Below are positions 17,416 through 24,893 of a DNA stretch of 64,000 nt, piece after piece. The DNA is from Rhizobium leguminosarum bv. trifolii WSM1325. Its GTDB lineage: Bacteria; Pseudomonadota; Alphaproteobacteria; Rhizobiales; Rhizobiaceae. Within the stretch, counting starts at the first letter, position 1, and each line of letters begins with the position of its first letter. The stretch spans positions 596,974 to 660,973 of the forward strand of contig CP001624.1 in assembly GCA_000023185.1 (NCBI GenBank), written 5' to 3'. Both the position numbers and the translations under genes were made by a program. A model generated the notes under the pieces. That model saw only the letters and a program-made list of their open reading frames with translations. It was not told the DNA's origin and made no database searches.

Positions 17416-19419
17416 ATGTTTTTTGATTGGCCGGTGCGCTTGCGCGCCTTGGCTTTCAGGGGTGAGAACCGAGATGCAACGGACATCCGGCAGATGCTGA
17501 CGAACAGGCTATGCCTGCTCGGAAGACCGCGATTGCTGGCGGCGGGGAGGGAGCTCCCCTTGCCGGAGAAGTCGTATTTTCTCCTTGCCATGCTCGCCGC
17601 CGAACCCAATGTCGAACTCGACCGCGAAACCGTCAGGCGGCAGCTCTGGCAATCGGAGCTGCCGGAAAAGCGGGCCGGCAGCCTGCGCCAGCTGCTGGCG
17701 CGCATCGAACTGAGCATTCCCGCCGGCCTCCCACCGCTGCTTGCCGCGACCCGAACCCATATCGGCCTTGCCGATGGCTGGGAGGTCGACGTTCATATCC
17801 TGAAACAGAAAGGGCCACTCGCACCCGAAGACGGCGGCCTGCTGAACGGCGAATTTCTCGACGGCGTCAAATCGCCGACGCAGGGCGCCGAGGACTGGCT
17901 GACCTTTGAGCGCCAGCGTGTCGACGAATTGCGCTCCGCCCATCTCACCCGGCTGATCGAGACATCGGAAGACAGATCGGATGACGAGCAGGTCACACTC
18001 GCCAGGCGCCTGCTGGAACTCGACCCTGCCAGCGAGACGGCCTATCGCGCCTTGATGCGCACCTATGTCCGGATGAACGATCCGGCAGCGGCGCGTCAGG
18101 CCTATCTGAAGTGCAAAAGCCAGCTGAAGGACGACTTCGACACCGAGCCGGAAGAAAGCACCACCGCTCTTGCCCGCGAGCTCAACCTGGTGCCGGCGGC
18201 ACAGGCGACGTCAGCCCAGCCGGCGCCTGATCTGTCCATCAATTCGGTCGGCCAACCGCGCATCATCATCCTGCCGCCGGAAAGCATCTTCACCGATCCG
18301 CTGATGGAGCGCGTCGGCAGGGCGCTTCTTGAAGACGTCACCATCGGCCTCAGCCAGCAGCGGGGCTTCAAGGTGATCGCGGCGCATACCAGCCTGGAGA
18401 TCCTCAGCCGTTCGATCGATCCGTCGCGTGCTGTGCCCGGTCCGCTCGACCTGCGCTTCGACTATGCGGTCTACGTCACCATCCAGGGCCGCGACGAGGA
18501 TGTTTATGCCACTTGCCGTCTGACGCGGACGACGACGTCGGAGGTGATCTGGGCCGTCGAACTGCCGCTGGTCATGCAGAAGATCAGCGAATCCTTCGCG
18601 CATCTGACGCGGCGGATCGTCTCCTCGCTCGCCGACACGATCGAGCGTCACGAACTGGCGATGCCGATCGGCGACGCGCCGCCGTCAGCCTACCGTCTCT
18701 ACCTGGAAGGCAAGCGGCTGATCGCCCACACCGACCTGCAGCATCTGCGCCAGGCACGCAAATGGTTCAAATCCTCGCTCAATCGTTATGAACATTTCTC
18801 TGCCGCCCATGCCGGCATGTCGCGCGCGCTCGGCATGGAATGGCTGATCCGCGGCATGCGCGACAAGGAACTGCTCGACGAGGCGAACGGCGCTGCCCGG
18901 CAGGCGCAGCAGTCCGACCCGAACAGCGGCCGGGCTTACCGCGAGCTCGGCTTCGTGGCGCTTTATCGCCGTCGTTTCGACGAAAGCCTGGAATATTTTC
19001 AGCAGGCCCAGGATCTGAATCCCAACGATGCCGACATCCTCGCCGACTATGCCGACGCGCTTTCCCATGATGGCGATTTCGATCGAGCGCTGGAGCTCAG
19101 CCGCGCTGCCTTCAAACTCAATCCGCTGCCGCCGGACTATTATTACTGGAACCTCGGCGGCATCCACTTCATGCGCGAAGAGTATGAAATGGCGATCGAG
19201 GCGCTGGAACCGGTGAAGACGAAGCAGGCGACAGCCCGCCTGCTCGCTGCCTCGCATGCCATGGCGGGCGAGACGGGCAAGGCCAGGAACTACGCCAGGG
19301 TGGTGCTGGAAAACTTCCCCGATTTCCGCAGTGAGGACATCCGTCATTTCGTCCCCGATCGCGATCCCGCCTATACGGAACCGCTCATACAGGGCCTGCA
19401 ACTTGCCGGACTTCCCTGA
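17416..19419 (+). CDS. SARP/BTAD-type transcriptional regulator with C-terminal TPR repeats
   Basis: 667 aa if started at ATG 17416; ATG 17494 (MLTNRLCLLGRPRLL) is an equally good start and begins at the conserved domain. Order: winged-helix OmpR-like DNA-binding region (to about residue 125), bacterial transcriptional activation domain (ARRLLELDPASETAYRALMR; AYLKCKSQLKDDFDTEPEE, residues about 190-250), a middle segment like the adenylate-cyclase-associated TolB-like region (PRIIILPPESIFTDPLMERV), then TPR repeats (GRAYRELGFVALYRRRFDES; ADILADYADALSHDGDFDRA). It immediately precedes the YcaO/TfuA peptide locus on the same strand and is the best candidate for its regulator; SARP proteins often control secondary metabolism. 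Confidence 0.8.
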   Translation: MFFDWPVRLRALAFRGENRDATDIRQMLTNRLCLLGRPRLLAAGRELPLPEKSYFLLAMLAAEPNVELDRETVRRQLWQSELPEKRAGSLRQLLARIELSIPAGLPPLLAATRTHIGLADGWEVDVHILKQKGPLAPEDGGLLNGEFLDGVKSPTQGAEDWLTFERQRVDELRSAHLTRLIETSEDRSDDEQVTLARRLLELDPASETAYRALMRTYVRMNDPAAARQAYLKCKSQLKDDFDTEPEESTTALARELNLVPAAQATSAQPAPDLSINSVGQPRIIILPPESIFTDPLMERVGRALLEDVTIGLSQQRGFKVIAAHTSLEILSRSIDPSRAVPGPLDLRFDYAVYVTIQGRDEDVYATCRLTRTTTSEVIWAVELPLVMQKISESFAHLTRRIVSSLADTIERHELAMPIGDAPPSAYRLYLEGKRLIAHTDLQHLRQARKWFKSSLNRYEHFSAAHAGMSRALGMEWLIRGMRDKELLDEANGAARQAQQSDPNSGRAYRELGFVALYRRRFDESLEYFQQAQDLNPNDADILADYADALSHDGDFDRALELSRAAFKLNPLPPDYYYWNLGGIHFMREEYEMAIEALEPVKTKQATARLLAASHAMAGETGKARNYARVVLENFPDFRSEDIRHFVPDRDPAYTEPLIQGLQLAGLP

Positions 19420-19439
19420 TGCACCGCCTTTTAACGAAG

Positions 19440-19459
19440 CCTGTAACGCTTAAATGACG
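19440..19459 (+). repeat. Direct repeat, left copy, flanking the YcaO/TfuA locus
   Basis: Starts with CCTGTAACGCTT and matches 18 of 20 bases with the copy at 21667-21686 (differences A/G and G/A). It lies 85 bases upstream of the candidate precursor gene. Confidence 0.6.
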
Positions 19460-19524
19460 CAGGCAATGTTTCCCTCCGATGGTTAACGGCAGCAAGGCGC
19501 TGTCTAACCAATCGGAGATGAAAC

Positions 19525-19668
19525 ATGAAGACGAATGCTGACACCACCGCAGCTCAGACACAGTCACTGCGCTTCTCTGCAGCCGCCAAGGCAGCCATGA
19601 AGCAGGACGAGCTCAACGTTTCCGCCAATGCGCTCGAGAGCCTGACGCATGCGCTGAGGTTCCGCTAG
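19525..19668 (+). CDS. Candidate RiPP precursor peptide (47 aa)
   Basis: Small gene ATG 19525 to TAG 19668 with a good ribosome site (GGAGATG, 5-9 bases upstream). The peptide begins MKTNADTTAAQTQSLRFSAA and ends NALESLTHALRFR. It has no cysteine, and Ser/Thr and an acidic middle (MKQDELNVS) suggest leader plus short core. It lies 13 bases before a YcaO gene that is coupled to tfuA, the arrangement expected for a thioamide- or azoline-forming ribosomal peptide pathway. The LRF motif appears twice (residues 15-17 and C-terminal 44-46). No known precursor family was recognised; function is inferred from position. Confidence 0.65.
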   Translation: MKTNADTTAAQTQSLRFSAAAKAAMKQDELNVSANALESLTHALRFR

Positions 19669-19681
19669 GGAACAGATCGGT

Positions 19682-20944
19682 ATGTCTGCTTTCACCGACC
19701 TTGAAACGCTTGCCGGTGACCTTAAACGATCATCGGCCGGTGTCAGCGACTACCATGACCGCGCCGTCACGCCGGCGCAGACCTTGGCGGCCATCAGGCC
19801 GCATCTGCGCGAATTCGGCATTACGCGCGTCGGCCTCCTGACTGCACTCGACGTTTTGAACATCCCCGTCGCCTTCGCAACGAGGCCGAACAGCCATACG
19901 CTCTCGGTCTTTCAGGGCAAGGGTATCGACAACGATGCCGCCATGGCCTCGGCGGCGATGGAGGCGGTCGAGACGCGGATCGCCGAAATTGCCCCCAACG
20001 ACATGACGCAGGCAACGATCGAGAACATGCGGGCGGAGCATGCCGCGATGATCGATCTCGACAATGTCGCACGCTGCGCACCCGACGAAATCGGACGAGC
20101 TCCCATCCCCTGGTGCTCCGGGCTCGACATTCTTTCCGGCAGCAGCGTCTTCGTGCCCTGGTGGCTCGTCGGTCTCGACCATCGCGGCGAGAGGCCGCCC
20201 GGCTTCGAGCAGTCGAGCGATGGGCTCGCCTCCGGCAACACCCCGTCCGAAGCGGTCCTGCATGGGCTTTGCGAGCTGGTGGAGCGCGACGCCTGGGCCC
20301 TGACCCAGCTGAAGTCGCCCGAGCGCCTGAAGGAGAGCCGCATCAACCCCGCCTCCTTCGGCGATGCGGTCATAGATGTCATGACCGACCGGATCACCCG
20401 TGCCGGCATGAAACTGCTGCTGCTCGACATGACGACGGATATCGGCGTTCCCGCTTTTCTGGCCGTCATCATGCCAGGCAACATTTCAGACCGTGTCGAC
20501 GCGCGCTGGTCGCATGTCTGCGGTGGCTGCGGCTGCCACCCCGATCCGGTGCGCGCCGCGCTGCGCGCCATTACCGAAGCGGCGCAGAGCCGGCTCACCG
20601 CGATTGCCGGCAGCCGCGACGATTTCTCGCCGCGCATCTATCAGCGGCTCGACAGGAGTGCGGCGATGCAGCAGGTAGTCGAACTGTGCGAGGGCGACGG
20701 CCGGATGCGCTCGTTCCACGCCCGCGATCGCCGCCCGGCGACGATCCAGGACACCATCGGCCATATTGCCGACCGGCTGGCGGCAACCGGCATCGAGCAG
20801 ATCGTCGTCGTGCCGTTTCCGCACCCGGCCCTGCCGATCTCCGTCGTCAGGGTGATCGTGCCGGGACTGGAGGTCGATATCTCAGGCCAATATATCCAGC
20901 TCGGCCTGCGCGCCGTCAACACCATGAGAGGAGCCGAATCATGA
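19682..20944 (+). CDS. YcaO-domain ATP-dependent cyclodehydratase/thioamidation enzyme
   Basis: 420-aa YcaO protein, which activates peptide backbone amides with ATP. The ATP/Mg-binding motifs are all visible: SAAMEAVE at residues 90-97 (S-x3-E-x2-E), SEAVLHGLCELVERDAW at 189-205 (E-x7-E-x2-ERD) and AITEAAQSRL at 297-306 (E-x2-Q). A Cys-rich stretch VCGGCGCHPDP lies at 279-289. Its stop overlaps the tfuA start (ATGA), and the 47-aa peptide gene precedes it by 13 bases. YcaO-TfuA pairs are known from trifolitoxin (R. leguminosarum) and from thioamidated RiPPs and methanogen Mcr. No exporter or protease is adjacent. Confidence 0.9.
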   Translation: MSAFTDLETLAGDLKRSSAGVSDYHDRAVTPAQTLAAIRPHLREFGITRVGLLTALDVLNIPVAFATRPNSHTLSVFQGKGIDNDAAMASAAMEAVETRIAEIAPNDMTQATIENMRAEHAAMIDLDNVARCAPDEIGRAPIPWCSGLDILSGSSVFVPWWLVGLDHRGERPPGFEQSSDGLASGNTPSEAVLHGLCELVERDAWALTQLKSPERLKESRINPASFGDAVIDVMTDRITRAGMKLLLLDMTTDIGVPAFLAVIMPGNISDRVDARWSHVCGGCGCHPDPVRAALRAITEAAQSRLTAIAGSRDDFSPRIYQRLDRSAAMQQVVELCEGDGRMRSFHARDRRPATIQDTIGHIADRLAATGIEQIVVVPFPHPALPISVVRVIVPGLEVDISGQYIQLGLRAVNTMRGAES

Positions 20945-21684
20945 AGGTGCTGTTCGTCGGCCCGAGCCTTGGCAGCGATCTTGCCGCAGCAAGAGCCATG
21001 TCCTCCCGCATCGATTTCCGGCCGCCGGCGGCTGCCGGCGACATCCTGAAGGCCGTTCAGGACGGCGCCACCGCGATCGGTCTCGTCGACGGCTATTTCG
21101 GCGATCTGCCCTCGGTCTGGCACAAGGAAATACTTTACGCACTCGAACATGATGTCGCCGTTGCCGGCGGCGCCAGCATGGGCGCGCTGCGGGCAGCCGA
21201 ATGCGCCCCCTTCGGCATGGTCGGGCTCGGCTCGATCTTCGAAGATTACGAGTCAGGGCGGCTGCTCGACGACGAGGCCGTCGCGCTTGTGCATGCGCCG
21301 CAGGAGCTCGGCTGGCTGCCGCTTTCCGTACCCTGGGTCGATTTCGAGCCGACCATCGATGCGCTTCACGCCGTTGGCGAAATTTCGCTCGCCGAGCGCA
21401 AGAAACTCCTGCTTGCCGGCCGTTTCCTGCATTTCTCCGAGCGCACCTATGCGAAGGTGGCCGACGAGTGCCATTTCCGCAAGCCGCGCCGCGACCACAT
21501 CCTCGCCGCCATCCGGGGGAACCGCGTCGAGCGCAAGCGGGGCGACGCGTTATTGGTGCTGGAATGGCTGTGCCTGGACAAATTCCGCCCTATCAACCGT
21601 GACTGGCGCTTTGCCGCGACCTCGCACTGGGAACTCCTGCACGCCGAAGTCACGCGCAATGCGGTTCCTGTAACGCTTGAATAA
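20941..21684 (+). CDS. tfuA: TfuA-like protein, YcaO partner
   Basis: 247 aa. Core TfuA motifs: VLFVGPSL at residues 3-10, GYFGDLPSVWHKEILYAL at 51-68 and AGGASMGALRAAECAPFGM at 75-93, followed by IFEDYESGRLLDDEAVALVH. TfuA proteins assist YcaO enzymes in thioamide formation, probably supplying or channelling sulfur. ATG 20941 overlaps the YcaO stop, so the two are translationally coupled. The last codons carry the right copy of the flanking direct repeat. Confidence 0.9.
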   Translation: MKVLFVGPSLGSDLAAARAMSSRIDFRPPAAAGDILKAVQDGATAIGLVDGYFGDLPSVWHKEILYALEHDVAVAGGASMGALRAAECAPFGMVGLGSIFEDYESGRLLDDEAVALVHAPQELGWLPLSVPWVDFEPTIDALHAVGEISLAERKKLLLAGRFLHFSERTYAKVADECHFRKPRRDHILAAIRGNRVERKRGDALLVLEWLCLDKFRPINRDWRFAATSHWELLHAEVTRNAVPVTLE

Positions 21685-21686
21685 CG
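21667..21686 (+). repeat. Direct repeat, right copy, at the end of tfuA
   Basis: CCTGTAACGCTTGAATAACG; the first 12 bases are identical to 19440-19451 and 18 of 20 match overall. It covers the last codons and stop of tfuA. Confidence 0.6.
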
Positions 21687-21750
21687 GTCGCGGCGGAAGA
21701 TGCAGTAATGATGGAATCGTAGGGTTCCACGACCAAAGAGGGCGGGAACG

Positions 21751-22017
21751 ATGTTTGAACAACACAACGAAGCTACCGGCAGCGAATACGCAAGGATCTT
21801 CCGGCTGCTGTCGGCAGCCAAGGAGGAGGCTGAAAAGCTTCAGCTGCGCAATCTGATGCACCTGACGAACATGGCGCTGCTGCAGGTCGTCATCGATTGG
21901 GACGGCATAGATCCCGACAGGGAGCTTGACGTCAATCTCGAGAAGCTGGTCGGCAGCAAGGCCAAGATCGCAATGAAGGATGCCAGCGAGAATCTAATCC
22001 TGATCGATCGCCATTGA
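21751..22017 (+). CDS. Small conserved-looking protein of unknown function (88 aa)
   Basis: Not recognised. Begins MFEQHNEATGSEYARIF after an AGAGGGCGGGAACG ribosome site. Predicted largely helical: SAAKEEAEKLQLRNLMHLTN and LMHLTNMALLQVVIDW, then a charged C-terminal half (DVNLEKLVGSKAKIAMKD). It lies 66 bases after tfuA on the same strand and could belong to the peptide locus or be independent. No signal peptide or membrane segment. Confidence 0.6.
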   Translation: MFEQHNEATGSEYARIFRLLSAAKEEAEKLQLRNLMHLTNMALLQVVIDWDGIDPDRELDVNLEKLVGSKAKIAMKDASENLILIDRH

Positions 22018-22065
22018 TCCCGATCAATCGCTATCGATCCTCATAGATCCTTGTTGATCCTCATG
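22016..22065 (+). repeat. Degenerate 10-bp repeats rich in GATC
   Basis: After the 88-aa gene the sequence runs in 10-base steps such as GATCCTCATA, GATCCTTGTT and GATCCTCATG. Seven GATC tetramers lie between 22002 and 22059. It may be slippage or a binding array; nothing else indicates function. Confidence 0.5.
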
Positions 22066-22098
22066 CGGTCCGTTGGGTTCGCGTGAAGGACAACCGGT

Positions 22099-22503
22099 CT
22101 ATTCGGCCGCTTCGGTGTCCAGCTGTTCGGTGTTGGCAATCGCCTGGACGAGCTTCAGAATCTTCTTGCGAAGCGCTTCGTTCTTGATCGAAAAGAACGC
22201 CGCGTTGAGAAGGACGCCTTCGCGCGAAATAACGAATTCCTCGCTGGGAGCGGGGTTGTCGTTGGCATTATCAGGGGTCGACAGGTCGTCGAAGAACGTC
22301 CTGACATCAACCTTCAGCGCGCCGGCGATTTCGACCAGCATGCTGGCGGAAACGCGGTTGGAGCCCTTTTCGTATTTCTGGATCTGCTGGAACGTTACGC
22401 CAACACGATCGCCCAGTTCCGTCTGAGAAACTTTCCTCAACAGACGCTGGATGCGGATCGTCTTTCCGACGTGAACATCGACGGAATGCGGTTCTTCTTT
22501 CAT
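22099..22503 (-). CDS. XRE-family helix-turn-helix regulator
   Basis: 134-aa protein with an N-terminal Cro/C1-type HTH: VGKTIRIQRLLRKVSQTELG and DRVGVTFQQIQKYEKGSNRV, residues about 12-50, then a short helical tail with PSEEFVISREGVLLNAAF. Such stand-alone XRE proteins are frequent in rhizobia. Ribosome site AAGGGAAATAAG before ATG 22503. It is convergent with the RiPP-side gene and its target is not evident. Confidence 0.85.
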   Translation of the reverse strand: MKEEPHSVDVHVGKTIRIQRLLRKVSQTELGDRVGVTFQQIQKYEKGSNRVSASMLVEIAGALKVDVRTFFDDLSTPDNANDNPAPSEEFVISREGVLLNAAFFSIKNEALRKKILKLVQAIANTEQLDTEAAE

Positions 22504-22705
22504 CTTATTTCCCTTCTGAAGGCAGCGGACAGGGGGTTATTCGCCATATCCGTGTCAACAACTTTTAGCCGAGATAATTAAGGCTAGCAATTGCTTGCAT
22601 GTAGATAGCGTTAAGCCCGAATATCTGGCCTTTTTTGTCCCGGAATGGTACAAAAAACATGCCAAAATGACACGCCCAGGAGACCGGTCGCTTTATTTTG
22701 TGACG

Positions 22706-23542
22706 TCAGAGCGACCAAAGGCGCTGTGCATTGGCGAAAAGCAACTTCGAGCGCTCCGTCTCGCTCACGCCGGAAAGCATGGCATGGGTCGCCGCAACCC
22801 AGGTCGAGAGGCCGCCGCCGAGCGTACAGACCGGCCAGTCGCTGCCCCAGACGACGCGGTCCCAGCCGAAACTCGCGATCACATGTTCGATATAGGGCTG
22901 CAGCGTTTCTGCCGTCCAGGTCTTCGCATCGGCATAGGCGACGACGCCGGAGACCTTGCAGACGACATTCGGCCGCCGGGCAATCTCTGATATGCCGGCC
23001 TTCCAGGGCTCAAAGGCGTCCGAGCGGATATCCGGCACGCCGCAATGGTCGAGAACGAACTGTAGGTCGGGCGCAAGATCGGCGAGGGCGGTCACACGGC
23101 TCGCCTGATGCGGCAATGTGCAGAGGTCGAAAGTCAGGCCGCTGCCGCCGATACGCCTGATGTTTTCGCGAAACAGGGCGCCTTCGGAGACATTATCGGG
23201 CACGACATGCAGCACGCGGCGAAACCCCTTGACGAAGGGATCGGCCTTTTGCCGCTCGAGATAGGCGGCAAAGCCTTCCGCTTCCGGCCGGCAGGAGACG
23301 ATGGCGCCGGCAATCAGACTGCCTTCCTTTTTGGCGATCTTGGCGACGTGATCGGTCTCGGTCTGCATCGCAGTGGGATCGACATCGACCTCCATGTGCA
23401 ACACCGTGGTGATGCCGCAGCGCCTGGCCTCCGTCGCATAGGTCTCGTAGAGGAAATCATGATCGAGATCAGGCGCGCCGGAGAGCCAGGGATAGGGCAG
23501 CGCCGACCGATCGATGATATGCAGATGGGTGTCGATGAACAC
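22706..23542 (-). CDS. Amidohydrolase-2 family lactonase, probable L-fuconolactonase
   Basis: 278-aa metal-dependent hydrolase of the amidohydrolase-2 group. GTG start at 23542 gives MFIDTHLHIID with the HxH metal motif; VLDHCGVPD near residue 165 and VVWGSDWPVCTL near 236 supply the later His and Asp. This group contains L-fuconolactonase and related sugar-acid lactonases. The neighbours (IclR regulator, SDR dehydrogenase, fuconate dehydratase) support the fuconolactone step. GAGGAG lies upstream of the start. Confidence 0.8.
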   Translation of the reverse strand: MFIDTHLHIIDRSALPYPWLSGAPDLDHDFLYETYATEARRCGITTVLHMEVDVDPTAMQTETDHVAKIAKKEGSLIAGAIVSCRPEAEGFAAYLERQKADPFVKGFRRVLHVVPDNVSEGALFRENIRRIGGSGLTFDLCTLPHQASRVTALADLAPDLQFVLDHCGVPDIRSDAFEPWKAGISEIARRPNVVCKVSGVVAYADAKTWTAETLQPYIEHVIASFGWDRVVWGSDWPVCTLGGGLSTWVAATHAMLSGVSETERSKLLFANAQRLWSL

Positions 23543-23634
23543 GCGTCTCTCCTCAGGGCGTGGCTTTGCCGCAACCTATCCCTGGTGAATGGATTGTTCA
23601 AATAGAAATTCCCGCTTCGCGCCGATGCCACCCG

Positions 23635-24420
23635 TCAGCCGGAATTGACGACACTGGCGCCGGCAAGCAGCGAAAGCTGGGCAGCGGTCTTCTGCACCAG
23701 CGTGATCGCCTGGGTGATATCGGGAGCCGACGGCGCGTTGACGAGCGCGATGAAGGGGCAGGTGAGGGCGGCGATGGAGCGGTGGTCCGGTCCGAGAACG
23801 GGAGCTGAAAGATTGTAGACGCCAGATGTCTGGGCGCTCGCCATCATCTCGTAGCCGCGCTCGCGGATCTGGTCGAGACGATCGTAGAATTCTGGCCCGA
23901 GTTCGACCTCCGCACGACTGCGCACATGTTCTAAGATCATCATCTCCCGCTCCTCCTCGCTGCGGAAGGCGAGCAGCACATGCCCCGACCCGGTGTCGAA
24001 GAGGCTGATATGGGCGCCGATGCGGATCGAAAACCCCCAATAGTCCGGCGCCTCCTGTTGGGCGATGACGACGGCAGCACCCCGATCGAAGACGGCGAGA
24101 TGATTGGCCTGGCGCGTGCGCTGGGCGAGATCGCGCATCAGCGGCGTGGCATAGGAGGCGAGCCGGCGCACCGGAGCGTGCAGCTGCGCAAGGCCGAAGA
24201 GCTTCAGCGTCAGCGAGTAGCGGTCGCCATCCAGCCGGGTGACGTAACCGCGGCGCACCAAGCGATCGAGCATGCGGTAGAATTCGTTGGGGCTGCGGTC
24301 GAGCCGCTTGGCGATGTCGGCCTGGGTGAGGCCGCTGTCGACGCCGGCGAGCAATTCCAGGATATCGAGGCCCTTGTCGAGGGCAGGAGCGCGGTAGCGG
24401 TCGGACTCGTCAGTCTCCAT
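23635..24420 (-). CDS. IclR-family transcriptional regulator
   Basis: 261 aa. N-terminal winged helix (ALDKGLDILELLAGVDSGLT; QADIAKRLDRSPNEFYRMLD, residues 13-52) and C-terminal IclR effector domain (NHLAVFDRGAAVVIAQQEAP; GVYNLSAPVLGPDHRSIAAL). It is divergent from the SDR/fuconate dehydratase genes and upstream of the lactonase on its own strand, with a palindromic site in the shared region, so it probably controls the sugar pathway. Confidence 0.88.
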   Translation of the reverse strand: METDESDRYRAPALDKGLDILELLAGVDSGLTQADIAKRLDRSPNEFYRMLDRLVRRGYVTRLDGDRYSLTLKLFGLAQLHAPVRRLASYATPLMRDLAQRTRQANHLAVFDRGAAVVIAQQEAPDYWGFSIRIGAHISLFDTGSGHVLLAFRSEEEREMMILEHVRSRAEVELGPEFYDRLDQIRERGYEMMASAQTSGVYNLSAPVLGPDHRSIAALTCPFIALVNAPSAPDITQAITLVQKTAAQLSLLAGASVVNSG

Positions 24421-24509
24421 TGCTTCCTCCTGTGAATATCAGCCTGCATATACGCAGAACCGCAGCCGGAAAAGCAAAACTTCGCACTTGACCCTTGGCC
24501 AATCGTTTG

Positions 24510-24529
24510 TTTGTCTATAAACAGACAAA
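24510..24529. promoter_or_regulatory. Candidate IclR operator
   Basis: Inverted repeat TTTGTCT-ATAAAC-AGACAAA, 90 bases upstream of the IclR gene start and just upstream of the decayed mutarotase gene. A TTGACC at 24488-24493 could be a -35 element for the plus-strand genes. Size and AT-rich centre fit IclR-type sites. Confidence 0.5.
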
Positions 24530-24569
24530 TCATCACTGAAGAACATGCCGAGGACAGGGAGGAACGACC

Positions 24570-24843
24570 ATGCAGCGCATGGGAATGGCCATCGGCCCTG
24601 GAGCCGGCGACGGTTGCCGTAGTCAAGCCTCCGCATTCAGCCGGTTTGCGGGATCCGGCGCTGATCTGCCTTTTCAACAGTGGCAAGTCCTCCATTTAAT
24701 ACAGAGAGCCGAACGCATCCGAAAGCAGGCCCACGCAATGGCGGCCTGGATGCCTTGCTAGAACCCGCTTGAAACGCGCAAAGAGGGCGAATGGTGGACG
24801 ACGATGGACAAGACGCCATCACGACCGAGCTTCGCCAAGACAT
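24570..24843 (+). pseudogene. Decayed L-fucose/L-rhamnose mutarotase gene
   Basis: A strong ribosome site (AGGGAGGAACG) and ATG 24570 begin MQRMGMAIG, the N-terminus of the rhamnose/fucose mutarotase family. The continuation LEPATVAVVK...HSAGL is in the next frame from 24598 (ending NSGKSSI, like the family's NIRNYSI), and the family's C-terminal signature ETRKEGEWW reappears in the first frame near 24771-24800 behind an in-frame stop at 24759. Frameshifts, a stop and lost segments show it is dead. It sits first in the sugar operon where a mutarotase would be expected. Confidence 0.75.
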
Positions 24844-24893
24844 GAACCGCATTCCATCGTCCAGCTTAGACAATTTCAGAAAAGGCCCGTGAT

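Noticed and set aside
20113..20940. Upstream extension of the tfuA frame into ycaO
   Set aside because: The TfuA family starts at MKVLFVGPSL (20941), and the extension is an Arg-rich shadow of the YcaO gene.
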